A stretch of 64,000 nucleotides of DNA, taken from Kitasatospora cheerisanensis KCTC 2395 (lineage in GTDB: Bacteria; Actinomycetota; Actinomycetes; Streptomycetales; Streptomycetaceae). The notes beneath the pieces were generated by a model that made no database searches, was not told the DNA's origin, and was given only the letters and a program-made list of their open reading frames with translations. Position 1 is the first letter of the stretch. Each line of letters opens with the position of its first letter. Below, in pieces: positions 57,176 to 64,000 of the stretch. The stretch lies in NCBI RefSeq assembly GCF_000696185.1, contig NZ_KK853997.1:3332907-3396906 (forward strand). The letters are read 5' to 3'. The translations under genes were made by a program, and so were the position numbers.

Positions 57176-58762
57176 TCACTCCCACTCGATGGTGCCCGGC
57201 GGCTTGGAGGTGCAGTCCAGGACGACGCGGTTCACGTCCTTGACCTCGTTGGTGATCCGGGTGGAGATCTTCGCCAGCACCTCGTAGGGCAGGCGCGACC
57301 AGTCGGCGGTCATGGCGTCCTCGGAGGAGACCGGGCGCAGCACGATCGGGTGGCCGTAGGTGCGGCCGTCGCCCTGCACGCCGACCGAGCGGACGTCGGC
57401 CAGCAGCACCACGGGGCACTGCCAGATCTCGGCGTCCAGGCCGGCCAGGGTCAGTTCCTCACGGGCGATGGCGTCGGCCTCGCGGAGCAGGTCGAGGCGC
57501 TCCTTGGTGACCTCGCCGACGATCCGGATGCCCAGGCCGGGGCCGGGGAACGGCTGGCGCTGGACGATCTCGGCGGGCAGGCCGAGCTCCTGGCCGACCA
57601 TCCGGACCTCGTCCTTGAACAGCTTGCGCAGCGGCTCGACCAGCTGGAACTCGAGGTCCTCGGGCAGGCCGCCGACGTTGTGGTGGGACTTGATGTTGGC
57701 GGTGCCGGTGCCGCCGCCGGACTCCACCACGTCCGGGTACAGGGTGCCCTGGACCAGGAACTCCACGGCCGGGCCCTCGTCGGCGATGATGTCGGCCTGG
57801 GCCTGCTCGAAGACCCGGATGAACTCGCGGCCGATGATCTTGCGCTTCTGCTCGGGGTCGGAGACGCCCTTCAGCGCGGTCAGGAAGCGCTCCTCGGCGT
57901 CGACCACGACCAGCTTGACGCCGGTGGCCGCGACGAAGTCCTTCTCGACCTGCTCGGTCTCGCCCTTGCGCATCAGGCCGTGGTCGACGTACACGCAGGT
58001 CAGCCGGTCGCCGATGGCGCGCTGCACCAGGGCGGCGGCGACCGCGGAGTCCACGCCGCCGGACAGGCCGCAGATGGCGCGCTTGTCGCCGACCTGCTCG
58101 CGGATCAGCGCGACCTGCTCGTCGACCACGTTGGTGGTGGTCCAGTTCGGGGCGATGCCGGCGCCGCGGTACAGGAAGTGCTCCAGCACCTGCTGGCCGT
58201 GCTCGGAGTGCATCACCTCGGGGTGGTACTGCACGCCGTAGAGCCTGCGCTCGTCGTTCTCGAAGGCGGCGACCGGCACCACGTCGGTGGAGGCGGTGAC
58301 GGTGAAGCCCTCGGGGGCGGCGGAGCAGGCGTCGCCGTGCGACATCCACACCGAGTGCTTGTCCGGGACGCCCTCGAACAGGGTGGAGCCGGAGCGGCTG
58401 ACGGTCAGCGGGGTGCGGCCGTACTCGCGGGCGCCGCTGTTGTCGACGGTGCCGCCGAGCACGGTGGCCATCAGCTGGAAGCCGTAGCACATGCCGAACA
58501 CCGGCACCCCGGCCTCGAAGATCGCACGGTCGAGCTGCGGGGCGCCTTCCTCGTACACCGACGACGGACCGCCGGAGAGGATGATCGCCCGCGGGTTCTT
58601 GGCGAGCATCTCGGCGACCGGCATGGAGCTCGGCACGATCTCGCTGTAGACCCGCGCCTCACGCACCCGACGGGCGATGAGCTGGGCGTACTGGGCGCCG
58701 AAGTCGACGACCAGGACGGTGTCGTTCTCGGGCTGGGACTGGACGGGGGGTACAGAGGACAC
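57176..58762 (-). CDS. guaA: GMP synthase (glutamine-hydrolysing)
   Basis: GuaA converts XMP to GMP. The class I amidotransferase domain has [18 protein letters not shown] at the start, the nucleophile Cys in [11 protein letters not shown] near residue 92 and the His/Glu pair in QYHPEV near residue 178. The ATP pyrophosphatase P-loop is [14 protein letters not shown] near residue 238, and the C-terminal dimerisation domain ends [10 protein letters not shown]. Its 528 residues are standard. The upstream 740 bp are without a recognisable gene. Confidence 0.96.
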   Translation of the reverse strand: MSSVPPVQSQPENDTVLVVDFGAQYAQLIARRVREARVYSEIVPSSMPVAEMLAKNPRAIILSGGPSSVYEEGAPQLDRAIFEAGVPVFGMCYGFQLMATVLGGTVDNSGAREYGRTPLTVSRSGSTLFEGVPDKHSVWMSHGDACSAAPEGFTVTASTDVVPVAAFENDERRLYGVQYHPEVMHSEHGQQVLEHFLYRGAGIAPNWTTTNVVDEQVALIREQVGDKRAICGLSGGVDSAVAAALVQRAIGDRLTCVYVDHGLMRKGETEQVEKDFVAATGVKLVVVDAEERFLTALKGVSDPEQKRKIIGREFIRVFEQAQADIIADEGPAVEFLVQGTLYPDVVESGGGTGTANIKSHHNVGGLPEDLEFQLVEPLRKLFKDEVRMVGQELGLPAEIVQRQPFPGPGLGIRIVGEVTKERLDLLREADAIAREELTLAGLDAEIWQCPVVLLADVRSVGVQGDGRTYGHPIVLRPVSSEDAMTADWSRLPYEVLAKISTRITNEVKDVNRVVLDCTSKPPGTIEWE

Positions 58763-59500
58763 GGACGGCCTTCCGGCGGCGGTACAAAAGGGGTGTCGCC
58801 ACCGAGTCTACCGGGACCGTTTCACCCGACTGCCCGCCGTGCTGCCCGTGACCGCGCCGGGCGGCGGCTCGTTGCACCGGGAGACCGTACGAGACGCCGG
58901 CGCCCTCCAGGTGCGGGCGGTCCCGTGCGGCGGACCACGCGTGGATCTTCTCCGGTCCACCGGGTGCGCGTGGCGGGCACGGGCCCGCCGTGGGACCGCG
59001 CCCCGGTGCTGCGGTCGGGTCAGCAGGGGACAGCGACCCCGTCCGCGACCGGGCGGACCCGGGGTGTGGCGGCCGGTACCGGTGCCGGCCGCCGCACGGG
59101 TCGGCCCGATCACTCCGGCGTACGCCCCGGTACGCCCCGCAAGCCACTATTACTGACAGTGACAACATCCGGTGCTCGGATCCGGCGCGCCCCGGTGCCG
59201 TGTCCTCTTCCGGCCCGGCCGAATTTGCGTCGAATCGGTTGCACGGCACGGCCCTCGTCCAGGACGATGACTGCAAGGCGGGGGCTTGTCGCACACTCCC
59301 GGCCCGCACCCGGGCCGTCGATGCGAGCGGTTCCCTCTCACGCTCCGTGAGGCCCACCGGCCTCGGCGTGCCCTTGGACCATTTCCCGCGACGGCGCTCC
59401 TCCCCCGGCGCCGTCACCCAGCACCCGGCGCGGCCCTGACGCCGAGTGCTGACCGACAAAGGGCCCCGTTCCCCCGCGGGGCCCTTTGCCCTGTCCGGGC
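58763..59500. other. 738-bp region without a recognisable gene
   Basis: Open frames here are Arg/Pro-rich on both strands and match no family I know, and none has a convincing ribosome site. The part near guaA should hold its promoter. A hairpin at 59068-59076/59085-59093 and an AT-richer stretch near 59150-59172 stand out. A decayed gene is possible, but cannot be shown. Confidence 0.55.
59457..59488. terminator. 12-bp hairpin after the zinc-ribbon membrane gene
   Basis: Perfect arms 59457-59468 and 59477-59488 flank an 8-nt loop. It lies 12 bp past the stop at 59501 on the minus strand; in that strand CTTTGTC follows the stem. Confidence 0.75.
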
Positions 59501-60973
59501 TCAGCCGGCGTCCGGCCGGCGGTAGGGGGCGTGCGAGTCCAGCACGTCGACCCGCCCGGCCGCCGGCCGCACCTCCTCGACGACCGGCTCGACCGTCCCG
59601 AACGCGCCCTCCGGCCCGGCCGCCGCCTGCGCGGGCAGCGGCACGGACAGCGCCACCGGGGTGCGGCGCACCGCGTCGAGCAGGGCCGGCACCAGCAGCG
59701 CGCCGAACACCGCCCAGGCCGCGGCGGCGACCAGCACCGAGGTCAGCGACCAGCCGACCAGGTCGATCCGGCTCTCGTGGACCTCGCCCTTGACGGTGCT
59801 GCGCTCGCCGAGCCAGATCGAGCTGCCGAGCACCAGCGCCGCGGTGGCCGCCGCGTACAGCGCGGCCAGCCGGCACCGGTCCAGGTGGGTCAGCCGGCCG
59901 CGGTGCGCGGACCAGCCGAGCGCCAGCGCCGCCAGCAGCACCGGCACCACGGCCGGCCACCACTGGGCGCCGTGCCCGCCCAGGTCGTACAGCGCGAACG
60001 AGTTCTCGCCGGTCCCGGCCCGGGCGCCGGTGCCGACGCCGAACAGGTAGACGCCGCCGTTGAGGGTCAGCGCCCGGAACGTGGACTGCGGGAACGGCCG
60101 GTCGACCAGCACCTGCATGGCCACCGAGATCACGGTCAGCAGCGCCAGCAGCCCCCCGACCACCCGCGCCGCGTGCTGCCAGGCCAGCAGCCAGCCGCCC
60201 AGCCGGCGCCGCCGGACGGCCTCGATGCGCAGCGCGCCCTGCCCGTCCACGGCCAGCACCACGACGGCCGCGGCCAGGAACGCGGACACCCCGAGCGGCA
60301 CCATGGCCGGCCCGGTGGAGACCTGCATGCTGAGCTTCAGCGACTCCTCGTCGACCTGCGCGCTGCCGGTGGACAGCCACCCGAGGGCGAGCGCCGCGGC
60401 GGCGGAGAGCGCGCCGGTGCGCAGCGCCTGCGCGCCGGCGGCGCGCGCGGTCGGCTCGGCGGCGCCGGCCGCGGCGCGGGCCCGGGCGGCGAGGCGCTGG
60501 CCGAGCCAGAGCAGGGCGAGCCAGGCCAGCGTGACGGCGTACGGCACCACGTGGAGGCTGGCGGCGGAGGTGCCGAAGCTGCTGGTGTTGGTGTTCTTCC
60601 AGTAGGTGCCGAACGCGGTGAGGGTCAGCTGCAGCCACATCTGGAAGGTGTGGGTGGTCCAGCGCACCCCCGGGTCGTCGTCCACGCCGATGCCGCGGCC
60701 GCCGACGGCGCTGCCGAGCGCGGCGAGCACCACCAGCAGCACGGTCGGGGCGAGCAGCACCCGGCCGGCGGTCAGCCAGCCCCGGGACGGCGTGGGCCAG
60801 GTCCGGTCGTGGTGGACCCGGCCGCTGCCCCACGGGGAGGGGCCGGGTGCGGCGGTGTCGTCCGCGACCACCTCGCCGATCGCGGGCGGCGGCGGGCCCG
60901 GCGGCCGTCCGCAGTTCGCGCAGGTCGCCGGGGCGCCGGCGACGGCCGCTCCGCAGGACGGGCAGATGGGCAT
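59501..60973 (-). CDS. Zinc-ribbon polytopic membrane protein, unknown function
   Basis: The product has 490 residues. The first 25 residues hold a zinc ribbon CPSCG...CANCG. After a linker there are about nine hydrophobic segments, several Gly/Ala-rich, and a polar C-terminal tail. Extracytoplasmic parts contain FGTYWKNTNTSSFG and LYDLGGHGAQWWPA. It looks like a large family of Streptomyces zinc-ribbon membrane proteins. I know of no established function. It is in the same direction as the downstream terminator and stands 75 bp from the GMC oxidoreductase stop. Confidence 0.72.
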   Translation of the reverse strand: MPICPSCGAAVAGAPATCANCGRPPGPPPPAIGEVVADDTAAPGPSPWGSGRVHHDRTWPTPSRGWLTAGRVLLAPTVLLVVLAALGSAVGGRGIGVDDDPGVRWTTHTFQMWLQLTLTAFGTYWKNTNTSSFGTSAASLHVVPYAVTLAWLALLWLGQRLAARARAAAGAAEPTARAAGAQALRTGALSAAAALALGWLSTGSAQVDEESLKLSMQVSTGPAMVPLGVSAFLAAAVVVLAVDGQGALRIEAVRRRRLGGWLLAWQHAARVVGGLLALLTVISVAMQVLVDRPFPQSTFRALTLNGGVYLFGVGTGARAGTGENSFALYDLGGHGAQWWPAVVPVLLAALALGWSAHRGRLTHLDRCRLAALYAAATAALVLGSSIWLGERSTVKGEVHESRIDLVGWSLTSVLVAAAAWAVFGALLVPALLDAVRRTPVALSVPLPAQAAAGPEGAFGTVEPVVEEVRPAAGRVDVLDSHAPYRRPDAG

Positions 60974-61048
60974 GGCGGTCTCCCCCGGGGATGGTGCGTG
61001 GTCGGGTGCCCGTTTATCCCATCGGCCGTCCGGGAATGTCAATCGGCT

Positions 61049-62800
61049 TCAGTCGGCCTTCCGCGGCACCTTCGGCACGGCCAGCAGCGGCAGCCTGAGC
61101 TCGCCGAACGCCCCCTCGGGGACGGCCGGCTGACGGGGCGTCACGGCCGGGACGGGCCGGTAGCCGGCGCCCTGTTCGGGGCGCGGGTCGGCCTCGCCGC
61201 GGTTGGGCCACATCGACATGGCGCGCTCGGCCTGCGCGGTGATCGTCAGCGACGGGTTGACGCCGAGGTTGGCGGAGACCGCGGAGCCGTCGACCACGCT
61301 GATCCCCGGGTAGCCGTACAGCCGGTGGTACGGGTCGACGACGCCGGTCTCGGCGCTGTCGCCGATCGGGCAGCCACCGAGGAAGTGCGCGGTCAGCGGG
61401 ATGTCGAAGATCTCGCCGACGGTGGAGCCGGGGAAGCCGTTGATGGACGCGGCCAGCGCCCGGGCGCCCTCCTCCGCCGCCGGGATGTAGTTCGGGTTGG
61501 GCGCGCCGTGCCCCTGACGGGAGGTCAGCTTTCCGTTCTTCAGCGACACCGTCAGCGAGTTGTCCAGCGACTGCATGACCAGGCCGATGATGGTCTTCTC
61601 CGACCAGCGGTGCTGGTTCATCGACTGGGCGAAGATCCACGGGTGCCGGGCCGCCGCGCCGAGGTAGCGCAGCCAGCGCGGCCCGCGTCCGGCGCCGCTG
61701 ACCTGCTGGATGGAGAGCGCGCCCATCGCGTTCGAGCCGCGGCCGTAGCGGACCGGCTCGATGTGGGTGTTCTCGTCGGGGTGCACCGAGGAGGTGATGG
61801 CGACGCCGCGGGTGAAGTCGGGCCGCTCGCCGTAGCGCCGGTCGGAGGTCTGCGCACCCACCAGCGCCTCGGAGTTGGTGCGGGTCAGGTGGCCCAGCTT
61901 GGCGGAGATCCGGGGCAGCAGCCCGCCCTCGCGCATCCGGTGCAGCAGCGTCTGGGTGCCGTAGGTGCCGGCCGCGACGACCACCCGCTCGGCGGTGATG
62001 GTGCGCGCCCCGGCCCGCTTGGCCCGGCCGGTGCGGGCGCCGGTGGGGAGCACGTCCACGGCGTAGCCGTCGCCGTGCGGGCGCAGCCGCTTCACGGTGG
62101 TCAGCGGCAGGATCTCGGCGCCGGCCCGCTCCGCCAGGTACAGGTAGTTCTCGGTGAGCATGTTCTTCGCGCCGTGCCGGCAGCCGGTCATGCACTCGCC
62201 GCACTCGGTGCAGGCCCGGCGCTTCGGGCCGGCCCCGCCGAAGTACGGGTCGTCGACCTCGGCGCCGGGCGCGGCCTTGGCCTCGCCGGTGCCGTCCTGC
62301 CCGTCGCCGAAGAACACCCCGACGGGCGCCAGGTGGAAGGTGTCGCCGCAGCCCATCGCCTCGGCAGCGGCCTTCAGGTGCACGTCGGAGGGCGTCATCG
62401 TCGGGTTGAGGCGGACGCCGAGCATCCGCTGCGCCTGGTCGTAGAACGGGGCGAGTTCGGCCTGCCAGTCGGTGATGTGCCGCCACTGCCGGTCCTCGAA
62501 GAACGGCTTGGGCGGCACGTACAGCGTGTTGGCGTAGTTCAGCGAGCCGCCGCCGACGCCCGCGCCGGCCAGGATCAGCACGTTGCGCAGCAGGTGGATG
62601 CGCTGGATGCCGTACAGCCCGAGGGCGGGCGCCCACAGGTAGTCGCGGGTGTCCCAGGACGTGGTGGGCAGCTCGTCGCGGCCGAACCTGCGCCCGGCCT
62701 CCAGGACGGCGACCTTGTAGCCCTTCTCGGTCAGCCGCAGCGCGGCGACCGAGCCGCCGAAGCCCGAACCGACCACCACGACGTCGTAGTCGTACGACAC
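61049..62800 (-). CDS. GMC-family FAD oxidoreductase with Cys cluster
   Basis: The product has 583 residues. The N-terminal FAD motif is VVVGSGFGGSVAALRLTEKG and GAGVGGGSLNYANT is the second FAD-contact region. A Cys motif CxxCxxCxxxC (CTECGECMTGC near residue 202) resembles a ferredoxin 4Fe-4S site. The C-terminal FAD-closing motif is GYPGISVVDGSAVSANLGVN. The type is seen in cholesterol-oxidase-like and other actinobacterial GMC enzymes. The substrate is not known. The GTG at 62800 follows GAGGAGGAG, and the gene is 25 bp after a semialdehyde dehydrogenase, likely an operon. Confidence 0.88.
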   Translation of the reverse strand: MSYDYDVVVVGSGFGGSVAALRLTEKGYKVAVLEAGRRFGRDELPTTSWDTRDYLWAPALGLYGIQRIHLLRNVLILAGAGVGGGSLNYANTLYVPPKPFFEDRQWRHITDWQAELAPFYDQAQRMLGVRLNPTMTPSDVHLKAAAEAMGCGDTFHLAPVGVFFGDGQDGTGEAKAAPGAEVDDPYFGGAGPKRRACTECGECMTGCRHGAKNMLTENYLYLAERAGAEILPLTTVKRLRPHGDGYAVDVLPTGARTGRAKRAGARTITAERVVVAAGTYGTQTLLHRMREGGLLPRISAKLGHLTRTNSEALVGAQTSDRRYGERPDFTRGVAITSSVHPDENTHIEPVRYGRGSNAMGALSIQQVSGAGRGPRWLRYLGAAARHPWIFAQSMNQHRWSEKTIIGLVMQSLDNSLTVSLKNGKLTSRQGHGAPNPNYIPAAEEGARALAASINGFPGSTVGEIFDIPLTAHFLGGCPIGDSAETGVVDPYHRLYGYPGISVVDGSAVSANLGVNPSLTITAQAERAMSMWPNRGEADPRPEQGAGYRPVPAVTPRQPAVPEGAFGELRLPLLAVPKVPRKAD

Positions 62801-62825
62801 TGCTCCTCCTCGATCGACGGCCCTG

Positions 62826-64000
62826 CTACTTCAGGCGGAAGGCCTTCATGACCTTCAGGCCGGTGGTGAACAGCTCGGCGAACTTCCGGTCGTCCAGGCC
62901 CATCGACGGGCCGATCGGCAGCAGCCGCTGGACGGCGATGGTCTGCGCCTCGGTGTAGCGCAGGATGCCTTCGGCGCCGTGCCGGCGGCCGAGCCCGGAG
63001 TCGCCCATGCCGCCCATCGGCGAGGCCACCGACCCGTACGCGGCGGCGTACGCCTCGTTGACGTTGACGGTGCCGGTGCGCAGCCGGGCGGCGACCTTGC
63101 GGCCGCGGGAGGTGTCCTTGGTCCACACGCTGGAGTTCAGGCCGTACGGGGTGGCGTTGGCGGCGGCGACCGCCTCGTCCTCGGTGTCGAAGCGGTAGAT
63201 CGACACCACCGGGCCGAAGGTCTCCTCGGCGCACACCGCCATCTCGGGGGTGACGCCGTCCAGGATGGTCGGCTCGAAGAACAGCGGCCCGAGGTCGGGC
63301 CGGGCCTGCCCGCCGGCGACCACGGTCGCGCCGGCCTTGACCGCCTCCTCGACGTGCCGGGTGACGGTCTCCAGCTGACGGCCCGACACCAGCGAGCCCA
63401 TGTCCGCGCCGTAGGCGAGGCCGCCGCCGAGGCGGAGCGCGGCGGTCTTCTCGGCGAACCGGGCCAGGAAGTCGTCGGCCACCGACCGGTGCACGTACAG
63501 CCGCTCGATCGAGATGCACAGCTGTCCGGCGGAGGAGAAGCAGGCCCGGACGGCGCCCGCCGCGGCCTTGTCCAGGTCGGCGTCCGAGAGCACCAGCATG
63601 GCGTTCTTGCCGCCGAGTTCGAGCGACGCGCCGACCAGCCGCTCGGCGGCCCGCCGGGCCACGTCCCGCCCGGTCCGGGTGGAGCCGGTGAACGCCACGT
63701 AGTCGGCGCGCTCGACCACCTGCGGGCCCACCACGGGGCCGTCGCCGAGCACGATCTGCCAGATCTGCGGCGGCAGTCCGGCCTCGACGAACAGTTCGCG
63801 CGCCCAGAGCGCGGTCAGCGCGGTCTGGGTGTCGGGCTTGTTGACCACCGCGTTGCCGGCGACCAGCGCCGGCAGGGCGTCGCCGACCGAGAGTTCCAGC
63901 GGGTAGTTCCACGGCGAGATCTGTCCGACCACGCCCTTCGGCCGGCGCGCCTCGACGGCGCTCGTCAGCACCGGCAGCGCACCGCCCCGGCGGCGGTCCT
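62826..64000 (-). CDS. gabD2: Succinate-semialdehyde dehydrogenase (NADP+), 5' part outside window
   Basis: The visible 391 codons form an aldehyde dehydrogenase of the GabD2 class, oxidising succinate semialdehyde to succinate. It shows PWNYPLELSVGDALPALVAGN, the general-base Glu in LELGGKNAML and the nucleophile Cys in SSAGQLCISIERLYV. Then come EETFGPVVSIYRFD and the C-terminal GGMGDSGLGRRHGAEG. The N-terminus lies beyond 64000, and the reading frame continues to the window edge. It is followed by the GMC oxidoreductase 25 bp downstream. The symbol is by similarity and context. Confidence 0.85.
   Translation of the reverse strand, partial: DRRRGGALPVLTSAVEARRPKGVVGQISPWNYPLELSVGDALPALVAGNAVVNKPDTQTALTALWARELFVEAGLPPQIWQIVLGDGPVVGPQVVERADYVAFTGSTRTGRDVARRAAERLVGASLELGGKNAMLVLSDADLDKAAAGAVRACFSSAGQLCISIERLYVHRSVADDFLARFAEKTAALRLGGGLAYGADMGSLVSGRQLETVTRHVEEAVKAGATVVAGGQARPDLGPLFFEPTILDGVTPEMAVCAEETFGPVVSIYRFDTEDEAVAAANATPYGLNSSVWTKDTSRGRKVAARLRTGTVNVNEAYAAAYGSVASPMGGMGDSGLGRRHGAEGILRYTEAQTIAVQRLLPIGPSMGLDDRKFAELFTTGLKVMKAFRLK

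Noticed and set aside
59068..59093. Hairpin upstream of guaA as a riboswitch
   Set aside because: It is more than 300 bp from the guaA start and does not match the guanine riboswitch core. Only a simple 9-bp stem is visible.

Overview
The window is very GC-rich, with strong third-position G/C bias, GTG starts and long hairpin terminators. Gene content and order (sdhB, SCO4848-type gene, D-Ala-D-Ala carboxypeptidase, trpS, mdh, folD, purH/purN, sucD/sucC, icmB, pcrA, guaA, succinate-semialdehyde dehydrogenase) match, from memory, the conserved core of a Streptomycetaceae chromosome around S. coelicolor SCO4780-SCO4855. The source is therefore a Streptomyces or Kitasatospora-like actinomycete chromosome. 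Most of the window is ordinary core genome. No tRNA, rRNA, prophage, CRISPR array or complete insertion sequence was seen.

Layout. 0-5 kb: end of sdhB, a membrane protein, a secreted FG-GAP protein, a small membrane protein and a D-Ala-D-Ala carboxypeptidase. 5.2 kb: a 159-bp MITE with IS5-type CTAG target duplications. 5.4-14 kb: surface-polysaccharide genes (methyltransferase, GT2, a GT2-CDP-glycerol transferase fusion, a Stealth phosphotransferase) and a YihY/BrkB protein. 14-23.7 kb: a 2'-5' RNA ligase-like protein, trpS, a CNNM/CBS protein, mdh, DUF3017, folD, three small membrane proteins, purH and purN. 24-31.3 kb: a two-component system divergent from an ABC transporter, a DUF6350 protein and an odd two-HTH regulator with a C-terminal membrane segment. 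31.4-33.4 kb: sucCD.

33.8-42.8 kb is the most unusual part. A MoxR AAA+ ATPase, a DUF5682 protein and a VWA protein lie on the minus strand. A SWIM zinc-finger protein, an unannotated 46-codon ORF and a DUF5691 protein lie on the plus strand. A MerR regulator and a small membrane protein sit between the two arms. The set resembles E. coli yehL-yehM-yehP-yehQ, whose function is not established.

43-64 kb: icmB, pcrA, three polytopic glycosyltransferases, an acyltransferase, a PspC-type sensor kinase and regulator facing a PspC/LiaF-like gene, a DoxX-Rieske fusion, guaA, a zinc-ribbon membrane protein, a GMC oxidoreductase and a succinate-semialdehyde dehydrogenase cut by the window end.

Nine genes are frame-disrupted. 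In each, the length from chosen start to chosen stop modulo three fits one or two missing bases, and several breaks fall on G/C homopolymers. The breaks include essential pcrA. They look like uncorrected sequencing deletions rather than pseudogenes.
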